In this document: positions 6,097-12,876 of the stretch, piece by piece
Position numbering within the stretch: the stretch's first letter is position 1
Layout of the letters: each line of letters begins with the position of its first letter
Assembly (NCBI GenBank): GCA_004293385.1
Contig: RDYO01000019.1
Span: 1-15,531, forward strand
Origin: Verrucomicrobiota bacterium
GTDB taxonomy: Bacteria; Verrucomicrobiota; Verrucomicrobiia; Opitutales; UBA953
Length of the DNA: 15,531 bases
Reading direction: 5' to 3'
Translations under genes and position numbers: made by a program
Notes under the pieces: generated by a model
The model's input: only the letters and a program-made list of their open reading frames with translations
Databases searched by the model: none
What the model was told of the DNA's origin: nothing

Positions 6097-6705
6097 TCAG
6101 AGCTTCTTCACGATCGCGTCGGCGAGGCCATACTCGATGGCCTCCTCGGCGGTCATGTAGAAGTCGCGGTCGGTGTCCTTGGTGACTTTCTCGATCTTCT
6201 GCTTCGAAGCCTTGGCGAGGATCTCGTTGAGTTCGGTACGCAGGCGTTCCATCTCCTGGGCCTGGATGTGGATGTCCACGGCCGTGGCCTGGATGCGGCC
6301 CATGATGAGCGGCTGGTGGATCATCACGCGGGAGTGGGGGAAGAGCAGGCGGTTGCCTTTCTCCTTAGGGGCCTGGAGGAGGATCGAGCCCATCGAGGCG
6401 GCCATGCCGGTCACGACGACCTTCACCGGGGAGGAGATCATCCGGATGGTGTCATAGACGGCCATGCCGGAGGTGATGGAGCCGCCCGGGGTGTTGATGT
6501 AGAAGGTGATCTCCTTGCCGGGGTCGATGCCGTCCAGGTACAGGAGCTTCTCGACGATGTCGCGGGCGGAGGCGTCTTCGACGGCGCCCCAGAGGAAGAT
6601 CTTCCGCTGTTCGAGGAACTTCTTCTGGATGAGCATGGCGCTCGGGCCGCCGTCCTTGGGGGCGGCCGGGGTCTTCTCGTCCTCGTCTTCGTCGTCGTTA
6701 CGCAT
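6097..6705 (-). CDS. clpP: ATP-dependent Clp protease proteolytic subunit
   Basis: A 202-residue ClpP, the barrel-forming serine peptidase fed by ClpX/ClpA-type unfoldases in the cytosol. The ATG at 6703-6705 is preferred. A TTG four codons upstream (6717) is possible but has no better ribosome-binding site. The first 20 residues are strongly acidic (NDDEDEDE) and replace the usual propeptide. The oxyanion motif NTPGGS is followed by the nucleophile in GMAASMG (Ser104), then MIHQPL (His130) and TDRDFYM (Asp181), with the EEAIEYGLAD end typical of the family. The segment after QPL reads IMGRI where many ClpPs have GG-rich sequence, suggesting a paralogue. No clpX or clpA gene is in the window. 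It is first in the run clpP-rhomboid-prc and divergent from the ABC ATPase gene across about 125 bp. Confidence 0.94.
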   Translation of the reverse strand: MRNDDEDEDEKTPAAPKDGGPSAMLIQKKFLEQRKIFLWGAVEDASARDIVEKLLYLDGIDPGKEITFYINTPGGSITSGMAVYDTIRMISSPVKVVVTGMAASMGSILLQAPKEKGNRLLFPHSRVMIHQPLIMGRIQATAVDIHIQAQEMERLRTELNEILAKASKQKIEKVTKDTDRDFYMTAEEAIEYGLADAIVKKL

Positions 6706-6830
6706 GGGAGCCGTCAACTTGCCCGAAACCGGCCCCGTGGCAAGCGTGGGAAGCCGAAGTCCGGGCGGAAAGCATTCACAGACGGCGGGCGACCTTGCGC
6801 CCCGGCGGGGCTTCGGCCTAGGTTCGGCCC

Positions 6831-7901
6831 GTGCCCACCCTCCGCCTCACCGGCCTCCGCCGTCAGTTCGGATCCGCCGTCGTCCTCGACGGGGTGGACC
6901 TCGTCGTGGAGACCGGCACCCTCTGCTGCCTGCTCGGGCCGTCGGGTAGCGGCAAGACTACGCTCCTTAAGTTGCTCGCGGGTCAGCAGGAATCGCAGGG
7001 CGGCACGATGCTCCTGGATAACCGCGACATCACTTTCACGCCGGCGGCCGCCCGTGGCTTCGGTTTCGTGCCCCAGAACTACGCGCTCTTCCCGCATCTC
7101 AGCGTGCTCGAGAACGCGGCCTTCTCCCTCGACGCGGAAAAACTCTCCGCGGCGGAGATCAAGGCGCGCGCCCTCGAAGCGCTCCGCTTGGTCGGCGCCG
7201 ACGCCTGGGCCGACCGTCGTCCGCAGGAACTCTCCGGCGGCCAGCAGCAACGCGTGGCCCTGGCCCGGGCGCTCGCGCTCCGGCCGGAGTTCCTCCTGCT
7301 CGACGAGCCGTTGAGCAATCTCGATGCGGCTTCGCGCTTGGAGGTCCGTGAGGCCATCCGCGGCTTGGTGCGCGCGACGGGCGTGACGGTCCTCTGCGTG
7401 CTGCACGACCAGAAGGACGCCTATGCCATGGCCGACCGCTTGGCCGTCATGCGCAGCGGCCGGATCGTGCAGGCCGGACGCCCCATCGACCTTTACCGTC
7501 GCCCGGCGGACAGCTGGACTGCGACCTTCCTCGGCGCCGCTAACCTCGTGCCCGGCAAGGTCACGCAGGTCGGCGCGGGCGAGTTCGTGGCGGAGACCCC
7601 CGTGGGCGAAGTCCGCGGCGCCTTGGCCACGCCCGGTGAGCCTCCGGCCGCGGGTGACGCGATCACCGTCTGCATCCGTCCGGAGTGCCTGAAGCTCGAC
7701 CTCATGGCGCCCGATGAGAACGCCTTCGCCGGAGCGATCGTGGCTTCGCTGTTCCAGGGCGATGTCTCCCTGCACGACTTCAAGACGCCGTCCGGCACGG
7801 TCCTACGGATCGCCGAAGCCAATCCTCGTCAGCGGGTGGGTTCCAAGGCGAAGCTCTTCGCCTGGGCTGAGCCCGAGGATATCGTCGGCCTGCGGCGCTG
7901 A
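6831..7901 (+). CDS. Orphan ABC transporter ATP-binding protein (FbpC/PotA/MalK-like, with TOBE region)
   Basis: A 356-residue ATPase subunit of an importer. The start is GTG at 6831, with a weak AGG 8 bp upstream. All nucleotide-binding motifs are intact: Walker A GPSGSGKTT (36-44), Q-loop VPQNYALFPHL (80-90, Gln82), signature LSGGQQQRVALARALA (134-149), Walker B LLLDEP (155-160), D-loop SNLDA (162-166) and H-loop His192. Residues from about 236 to 350 form a C-terminal regulatory region with TOBE-like sequence (VCIRPECLKL), as in ATPases for iron, polyamine, molybdate or sugar importers. No permease or binding protein is adjacent, so the substrate is unknown. It may serve transporters encoded elsewhere, as the multi-operon ATPase MsiK does in Streptomyces. 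The gene converges on the regulator gene with no bases between the stop codons. Confidence 0.93.
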   Translation: MPTLRLTGLRRQFGSAVVLDGVDLVVETGTLCCLLGPSGSGKTTLLKLLAGQQESQGGTMLLDNRDITFTPAAARGFGFVPQNYALFPHLSVLENAAFSLDAEKLSAAEIKARALEALRLVGADAWADRRPQELSGGQQQRVALARALALRPEFLLLDEPLSNLDAASRLEVREAIRGLVRATGVTVLCVLHDQKDAYAMADRLAVMRSGRIVQAGRPIDLYRRPADSWTATFLGAANLVPGKVTQVGAGEFVAETPVGEVRGALATPGEPPAAGDAITVCIRPECLKLDLMAPDENAFAGAIVASLFQGDVSLHDFKTPSGTVLRIAEANPRQRVGSKAKLFAWAEPEDIVGLRR

Positions 7902-9065
7902 TCAGGCCTGCGCGCGGCGGAACTTCCCCGGCGTCAGCTTGGTCCGGGCCTTGAACGCGGCCTGCAGGTAATGGCTGTGCGTGAAGCCCGTCTGCTCGGC
8001 GATGAGGTCGATCGTCAGGTTGGTCTCGCGCAGGAGCCGTTCTACTTCGTGGAAGCGTACGCGCAGGATCTCGTCCTTAGGCGAGCGCTTCAACGCCGCC
8101 TTCATGCGACGATCCAGCGTGCTGCGCGAGACGCCGAGCTTCGCGGCGAGCTCATTCACGTCGAGGCCGCGCGTGGCCCCTTCGCGGATGAGGGCGACCG
8201 CCCGGGCGACGAGCCGGTCGCTGATGACCCGTTCGCCGGACGAACCGCGTACCTCGATGCCTTTCGGGGCGAGCAGCGTCGGCTTGGCCCGCGAGGACTT
8301 GCCGCGCATGAGGCGGTCCAGCAGCTCGGCGGCGGCGAAGCCCACGGCATGGCCGTCGAAACGCACGCTGGAGAGGGGCGGGGTGGTGAAGCTGCAGAGC
8401 GTCTCCTCGTTCTCGGCCCCGACGACGGCGACTTCTTCGGGGACCGCCACGCCGGCGGTCTGACAGGCCTCGAGCAGGCGTACGCCGAGCTGGTCGGTCG
8501 AGGCGAAGATGCCCACCGGCTTGGGCAGTTGCGCGATCCACTGGATGAGGCGCGCCTGGCTCTGCTCCCAGTCCGGGACGCGTTCCGGGTGGTCCTCCGG
8601 GAGCTCCAGGCAACGATGGCCGTAGCCGCGGACGACCTTCTTGAAGTTCGCCACGCGCTCGACGAAGAACTGCTCGTTGCGCTGGCTGTAGGCCGCGAAG
8701 TGCCGGAAGCCCCGCTCATAGAAGTGCTCCGCCACCATGCGGCCGATGTCCACGTTGTCGCAGCCGACGAACGGCCGGCCACCGGCGAAGTGCGTGGAGC
8801 GCAGTTCGACGGCGGGCAGCCCCGTGGCCGCGACCAGCTTGGAAGTCTCCGCGCTGAAGGTGCGGGTGAGGATGCCGTCGCCGTCCCAGTCCTTCAGCCA
8901 GGTCGGGGGCGAGGAGTCCAAGGCGCGGAGTTCGAGGTAGGTCGACCAAGGCCCGTGGGCCGCCACGTAGCTGCGGACGCCGGCGAGGAGCTCGCGGGTG
9001 TACGTACGGGTGGTCTCGATGAGGAGGGCGACCCGCGGGGCGCGGCGATGGACGGGGGCGGGCAT
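7902..9065 (-). CDS. XylR-type transcriptional regulator (LacI-like sensor fused to AraC DNA-binding domain)
   Basis: A 387-residue cytosolic regulator with the architecture and length of E. coli XylR (392 residues). The ATG at 9063-9065 is chosen. A TTG at 9077 would add four residues. Residues about 10-275 are a periplasmic-binding-protein-like sugar sensor: RVALLIETTRTYTRELLAGV (11-30), GCDNVDIGRMVAEHFYERGF (101-120), FASTDQLGVRLLEACQ (187-202), VPEEVAVVGAENEE (208-221), and a TTPPLSSVRFD segment like that of LacI-family proteins. Residues about 284-383 are an AraC-type double helix-turn-helix: LDVNELAAKLGVSRSTLDRR (301-320) and IDLIAEQTGFTHSHYLQAAF (352-371). By analogy it should activate the divergent operon when a sugar binds. 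The ligand cannot be told. It may also regulate itself from the shared 82-bp region. Confidence 0.94.
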   Translation of the reverse strand: MPAPVHRRAPRVALLIETTRTYTRELLAGVRSYVAAHGPWSTYLELRALDSSPPTWLKDWDGDGILTRTFSAETSKLVAATGLPAVELRSTHFAGGRPFVGCDNVDIGRMVAEHFYERGFRHFAAYSQRNEQFFVERVANFKKVVRGYGHRCLELPEDHPERVPDWEQSQARLIQWIAQLPKPVGIFASTDQLGVRLLEACQTAGVAVPEEVAVVGAENEETLCSFTTPPLSSVRFDGHAVGFAAAELLDRLMRGKSSRAKPTLLAPKGIEVRGSSGERVISDRLVARAVALIREGATRGLDVNELAAKLGVSRSTLDRRMKAALKRSPKDEILRVRFHEVERLLRETNLTIDLIAEQTGFTHSHYLQAAFKARTKLTPGKFRRAQA

Positions 9066-9095
9066 GGCTTTGACCAAAAACCTTACTTTTAGTGC

Positions 9096-9123
9096 ATCAT
9101 ACCTGTAATGACTTTACGGGCAA
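9096..9123 (-). promoter_or_regulatory. Candidate promoter of the XylR-type regulator
   Basis: On the minus strand TTGCCC (9123-9118, four of six matches to the -35 consensus) is 16 bp from TATGAT (9101-9096, five of six to the -10). A start near 9089 would give a leader of about 24 nt to the ATG at 9065. It overlaps the proposed promoter of the divergent operon. Confidence 0.4.
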
Positions 9124-9136
9124 GAAAGGATATAGT
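9108..9136 (+). promoter_or_regulatory. Candidate promoter of the exported sugar-oxidation operon
   Basis: ATGACT (9108-9113, four of six matches to TTGACA) is 17 bp from TATAGT (9131-9136, five of six). Transcription would start about 5 nt before the ATG at 9148, giving an almost leaderless mRNA. This fits the lack of a Shine-Dalgarno close to that start: the only purine run, AAAGGA at 9125-9130, is 17 nt away. The -35 box of this promoter lies within the regulator's own promoter, so one operator could govern both. Confidence 0.35.
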
Positions 9137-9147
9137 CCTACCACCCC

Positions 9148-9837
9148 ATGAAACTCCGCCTCCTCACCGTCGGCCTGCTCGGCCTGTGCTCGCTCGTTTC
9201 CGCCGCCGGCCTCATCGACAACAAGAACCAGGCCTCGATCTCGTCGGGCGCCGACAAGCCGGAGAACGCTAAGAAGCCCAAGGTGCTGATCGTCATCGGC
9301 GACGCCACGGAACTGCTCGACACGATGTACCCGGTGTACCGCCTCCAGGAGGCCGGCTTCCAGCCCGTCTTCGCGACGCCCGAGAAGCGCGTCTACCAGA
9401 CCGTGCTCCACGAGGTGAAGCCGGGCTGGACGATCACCAAGGAGTGGGAGGGCTATACCATCAACGCCGACATCGCCTTCAAGGACATCAAGCCTGAGGA
9501 ATACGTCGGCATCTTCTTCAGCGGCGGCCGCGCTCCGGAGTATCTCCGCGAAGACGAGGCCCTGCTCGCCGCCACCCGCTGGTTCTGGGAGAACAAGAAG
9601 CCGATGATGAGCGTCTGCCACGGCGTCGAGATCCCCGCCCGCGCCGGCATCGTGAAGGGCCTGCGCATGGCCACCGTGCCGAAGTGCAAGTTCGACCTCG
9701 AAGTCTGCGGCGGCGTGTTCGTCAACGCCCCCGTCGTCATCGACCGGAACATGGTCAGCGGACGCACCTTCCATGACAACGGCGCCTTCGTCGGCCCGTG
9801 GATCAAGATGCTCGAGGCCGAAGTCGCCAAGAAGTAA
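9148..9837 (+). CDS. Exported DJ-1/PfpI-family protein
   Basis: A 229-residue protein of the DJ-1/PfpI superfamily, whose members include glyoxalases, deglycases, hydratases and peptidases. Residues 1-19 are a signal peptide (MKLRLLTVGLLGLCSLVSA), so it acts outside the cytosol. The mature domain starts with KVLIVIGDATELLD (45-58), where Glu55 matches the conserved acidic residue. FFSGGRAPEYLRED (123-136) is a PfpI-type loop, and MSVCHGVE (154-161) is the nucleophile elbow with Cys157 and His158. It is first of a four-gene operon and ends 4 bp before the next gene. Its place beside sugar enzymes suggests detoxifying or processing a reactive carbonyl product, but this is an inference. Family membership is much firmer than the reaction. 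Confidence 0.9.
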   Translation: MKLRLLTVGLLGLCSLVSAAGLIDNKNQASISSGADKPENAKKPKVLIVIGDATELLDTMYPVYRLQEAGFQPVFATPEKRVYQTVLHEVKPGWTITKEWEGYTINADIAFKDIKPEEYVGIFFSGGRAPEYLREDEALLAATRWFWENKKPMMSVCHGVEIPARAGIVKGLRMATVPKCKFDLEVCGGVFVNAPVVIDRNMVSGRTFHDNGAFVGPWIKMLEAEVAKK

Positions 9838-9841
9838 GCCC

Positions 9842-10768
9842 ATGCTTTCCCGTCGCGACTTCCTCCGTTCCGCCGGCCTCGCCGCCGCCGCGGTCGCCGC
9901 CGCGCCCGCCCTGCGGGCCCAGTCCGCGGAGCCTTTCCGACTGCGCTACGTGCTGTCGTCCGCGATGTACGGCTACGCCCCGCTCGCCGAGGTGTTGCCC
10001 GAGGTCGCCAAGACCGGCAGCGAGTCGATCGACCTCTGGTGCAAGGTGCACGGAGACCAGCGCGAGCAGGCGGCCGCGCTCGGCGACGTCGCCTTCGCGG
10101 CCTTGCTGAAGCAGCATGGCGTCAAGGTCGGCGTGAGCACCCGTTATCCGCTCGGACCGTTCAAGCTCCAGGACGAGATGGCCTGGGTGAAACAGCACGG
10201 CGGCACGACGGTCGTCTGCGGCAGCACCGGGCCGAAGAATCCTGCGGGAGCGGCCGCCAAGGCCGCCATCGCGAAGTTCCTCGAGGAGATGAAGCCGCAC
10301 GCGGCCAAGGCTGAAGAGCTCGGCGTGCGCATCGCGATCGAGAACCACTCGAACCAGGCGCTGCATCATCCGGACTCCCTCCGCGCCTTCGCGGAGCTGA
10401 ACAAGTCCCCCGCGCTGGGCGTGGCCTTCGCGCCGCATCACCTGCACGAATGGGCCGACCAGATTCCGGCGCTCCTGCGTGACCTCGGCGCCAAGAACCT
10501 GCCGTTCATGTATTTCCAGGAGCACTCCGAGGGCATCTTCAAGAAGGCGACGAAGGAAGAGGAACTCCGCCAGATGGCCGGCCGCGGCAAGCTGGACTAC
10601 CGCCCGGTCGTGAAGGCCTTGCGCGACATCCGTTTCAACGGCCAGGTCGAGCTGTTCATGCATCCGACGCCCCGGGGCATCCCCGTCATGCCGACCACCG
10701 CCGAAGTCACCGCCCTCATCAACGAGTCGCGTGCCTACGTGGAGAAGTGCGTCCGCGAGACGGCATGA
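9842..10768 (+). CDS. Tat-exported sugar phosphate isomerase/epimerase-like TIM-barrel protein
   Basis: A 308-residue protein of the xylose-isomerase-like TIM-barrel (AP endonuclease 2) superfamily. The ATG at 9842 is used because it begins a twin-arginine signal: SRRDFLRS, a hydrophobic alanine-rich core, and cleavage near ALRAQS (residues 23-28). Tat export implies folding, and perhaps metal loading, before secretion. Candidate metal ligands or catalytic residues are Glu167 in IAIENHSNQ, His199/His200/His202 in APHHLHEW, Glu227 in FQEH and Glu270/His274 in VELFMHP. The C terminus carries a PTPRGIPVMPTTAEV segment that probably closes the active site. It starts 4 bp after the PfpI gene, and its stop overlaps the next start as ATGA. 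It could be an isomerase, an epimerase, or a lyase acting on keto-sugars. The sequence does not choose between them. Confidence 0.88.
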   Translation: MLSRRDFLRSAGLAAAAVAAAPALRAQSAEPFRLRYVLSSAMYGYAPLAEVLPEVAKTGSESIDLWCKVHGDQREQAAALGDVAFAALLKQHGVKVGVSTRYPLGPFKLQDEMAWVKQHGGTTVVCGSTGPKNPAGAAAKAAIAKFLEEMKPHAAKAEELGVRIAIENHSNQALHHPDSLRAFAELNKSPALGVAFAPHHLHEWADQIPALLRDLGAKNLPFMYFQEHSEGIFKKATKEEELRQMAGRGKLDYRPVVKALRDIRFNGQVELFMHPTPRGIPVMPTTAEVTALINESRAYVEKCVRETA

Positions 10769-12876
10769 TCTTCCGGACCGCCATCCTTCTCGCCGGCGCC
10801 GCGCTGGGCGCCGAACCGCTCGTCACGGGCTTCGAGCGTTTCCACGCCGCGACGCCGACGGTCGAAGGCGGTCGTCTCCTTTACAATGAGCTCGGTTGCG
10901 TGAACTGCCATGGCGGCGTGACCGGCCTACCGGCCATGCGCGGGCCCGCGCTCGCCACCGTCAACCAGCGCGTCCGTTCCGAATGGTTGCGCAAGTTCAT
11001 CGCCGATCCGGCCTCCGTGCATCCCGGTACGGTCATGCCGCAGGTCCTCGCGAAGGCCGACGCTCAGACGCTCCTCGCGATCGAGCATTACCTCGCCTCG
11101 TTGAAGCCGAAGACCGCCTCCAAGGCTCCGGCGAAGATCATGCACGTGAACGGCGCCCGGGGCGGTGAGCTCTTCAATACGCTGGGCTGCGTGGCCTGCC
11201 ATGCGCCGGGCAAGGGCTTCGTCCCGCCCGATGGCCTGCCCAAGGATGCGGAGTTCACCCATCGCAGCGTCGCCTTCGGGGACCTGAAGGCCAAGTACAG
11301 CCTCGATAGCCTCGCGACCTTCATCGTCGATCCGCTCAAGGTGCGCACCGACGGACGCATGCCGAAGACCACGATGGTACGGCAGGATGCCGTCGACATC
11401 GCGGGCTACCTGCTTGAATTCCAGGGCAGTGACGGGCGCACGGACGTGCCGGTCGTGTCCGTCGCCGCCGACAAGAATCTCGCGATCGCCGGCCGCAAGG
11501 CCGTCATCGCCGGCCAATGCGCCGCCTGCCACGACCTGCCCAAGGACGCCGCGGCCAAGCCCGTGGCCTTGAAGAAGAACGAAGGTGGTTGTCTGGACGC
11601 CGATCACACTAAGGGCCCGCGCTATGCTTTGTCCGACGCCCAGCGCGCCTCGTTGAAGCTCTTTCTTGCGAAGAAGGACGAAGCCGCTTCGCCTAAGCTC
11701 GCCGCCGATCTCACTCTGCACGCCCTCAACTGCGTCGCCTGCCATGAGCGCGACGGACTCGGCGGACCAGACGCCGCCCGTAAGGCCTATTTCCAGGGTG
11801 ACCATAATCTCGGCGACACCGGCCGCTATCCGCCGCCTCTCACCGGTGTCGGCGGCAAGCTCCGTCCGGAATGGCTCGCCAACGTGCTCACGGAGCGCCC
11901 GGCGGCCAAGGGCGCTGATCTCTTCACGACCCACTACAGCGGCGAGCCCTATCGCATCCGTCCTTACCTGAAGACCAAGATGCCGTATTACGGCCCGGCC
12001 GTCGCGGATCTCGCCAAGCTGCTCGGCGTCGCCGACGCCCGTGCGCCTCTGAAGTTCGAAGGCGGCGATGACACCGCCGGCCGCAAGTTGCTGGGCACGC
12101 AGGGCGGGGCGGGCTGTATCACGTGCCACCGCTGGGGTGACCGTCCGTCGTTGGGAGTCCAAGGTCCCGACATCAGCAATATCGCCGCGCGTCTGCAGGA
12201 AGGCTGGCTGCGCGAGTACCTCATCCATCCGGCGGGCTATCGTCCGGGCACGCTGATGCCCTCGTTCTGGCCCGGCGGAAAATCCTTCAACCCCACGATC
12301 CTCGGCGGTGATACCGACAAGCAGATCGCCGCGATCTATAAGTTCGCCGAGAGCGCGAACGGCGAACCCGAAGGCTTCCCGCAGAACCGCAACGGCGAGT
12401 TCGAGATCGTGCCTAAGGATCGCCCCGTCGTGCAGCGTGCGTTCCTCGATGGTGTCGGCGTGCGCGCGGTCCTCGTCGGCTTCCCGACCGGCGTGAACCT
12501 CGCCTATGATGGCGACAAGGGTGGTCCGGGCCTGGCGTGGAAGGGCCGATTCTTCGACGCCTACCTGACCTGGTTCTCGCGCTTCCCGACCTTCGAGAAG
12601 CCCATCGGCGAACAGGTCGTCGCCTGGCCTAAGCCCGCCGGACGTTTCCTCGGCTATCGTCTTGACGCCAAAGGTAACCCCACGTTCTTGAACGAGCAGG
12701 GCGGCGTGAGGGTCGAAGAGACTTACGAAGGCATCGAGAACGGCCTGCGCCGCACCGTCACCTGGGCCCCCACGCCTGACTTCGCCCCGACGATCCATCA
12801 CCCCGCCGGGATGGCCATGGACGTGAAGCATCATCCCGAGCCCGGCCGTCGCGTCTTCACTTACCTTTGGAAATGA
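10765..12876 (+). CDS. Five-haem c-type cytochrome, exported
   Basis: A 703-residue secreted electron carrier. The ATG at 10765 overlaps the previous stop (ATGA) and opens a short signal peptide (residues 1-16, IFRTAILLAGAALGA). Five haem-attachment sites are present: CVNCH (45-49), CVACH (142-146), CAACH (252-256), CVACH (323-327) and CITCH (451-455). Distal Met ligands are likely at Met91 (TVMPQ), Met199 (GRMPK), Met406 (KMPYY) and Met499 (TLMPS). No Met-Pro follows the third site. Residues about 550-703 form a separate C-terminal domain without Cys, beginning near RAFLDGVGVRAVLVGFPTG, of a kind found in secreted cytochromes of Planctomycetes and Verrucomicrobia (from memory). It overlaps the next gene by ATGA. 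The tight coupling to the propeller dehydrogenase suggests it accepts that enzyme's electrons. Confidence 0.93.
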   Translation: MIFRTAILLAGAALGAEPLVTGFERFHAATPTVEGGRLLYNELGCVNCHGGVTGLPAMRGPALATVNQRVRSEWLRKFIADPASVHPGTVMPQVLAKADAQTLLAIEHYLASLKPKTASKAPAKIMHVNGARGGELFNTLGCVACHAPGKGFVPPDGLPKDAEFTHRSVAFGDLKAKYSLDSLATFIVDPLKVRTDGRMPKTTMVRQDAVDIAGYLLEFQGSDGRTDVPVVSVAADKNLAIAGRKAVIAGQCAACHDLPKDAAAKPVALKKNEGGCLDADHTKGPRYALSDAQRASLKLFLAKKDEAASPKLAADLTLHALNCVACHERDGLGGPDAARKAYFQGDHNLGDTGRYPPPLTGVGGKLRPEWLANVLTERPAAKGADLFTTHYSGEPYRIRPYLKTKMPYYGPAVADLAKLLGVADARAPLKFEGGDDTAGRKLLGTQGGAGCITCHRWGDRPSLGVQGPDISNIAARLQEGWLREYLIHPAGYRPGTLMPSFWPGGKSFNPTILGGDTDKQIAAIYKFAESANGEPEGFPQNRNGEFEIVPKDRPVVQRAFLDGVGVRAVLVGFPTGVNLAYDGDKGGPGLAWKGRFFDAYLTWFSRFPTFEKPIGEQVVAWPKPAGRFLGYRLDAKGNPTFLNEQGGVRVEETYEGIENGLRRTVTWAPTPDFAPTIHHPAGMAMDVKHHPEPGRRVFTYLWK

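Noticed and set aside
6799..6811. GC-rich palindrome before the ABC ATPase gene as an operator or riboswitch
   Set aside because: Only a short stem with almost no loop, no flanking conserved structure and no second copy in the window.
7971..9092. 373-codon plus-strand open frame opposite the XylR-type regulator
   Set aside because: It is antisense to both a sensor and an AraC domain that are clearly conserved, and it has no motifs of its own.
10927..12834. 635-codon minus-strand open frame opposite the cytochrome
   Set aside because: The plus strand encodes five CxxCH motifs and a signal peptide. The antisense frame has no recognisable domain.
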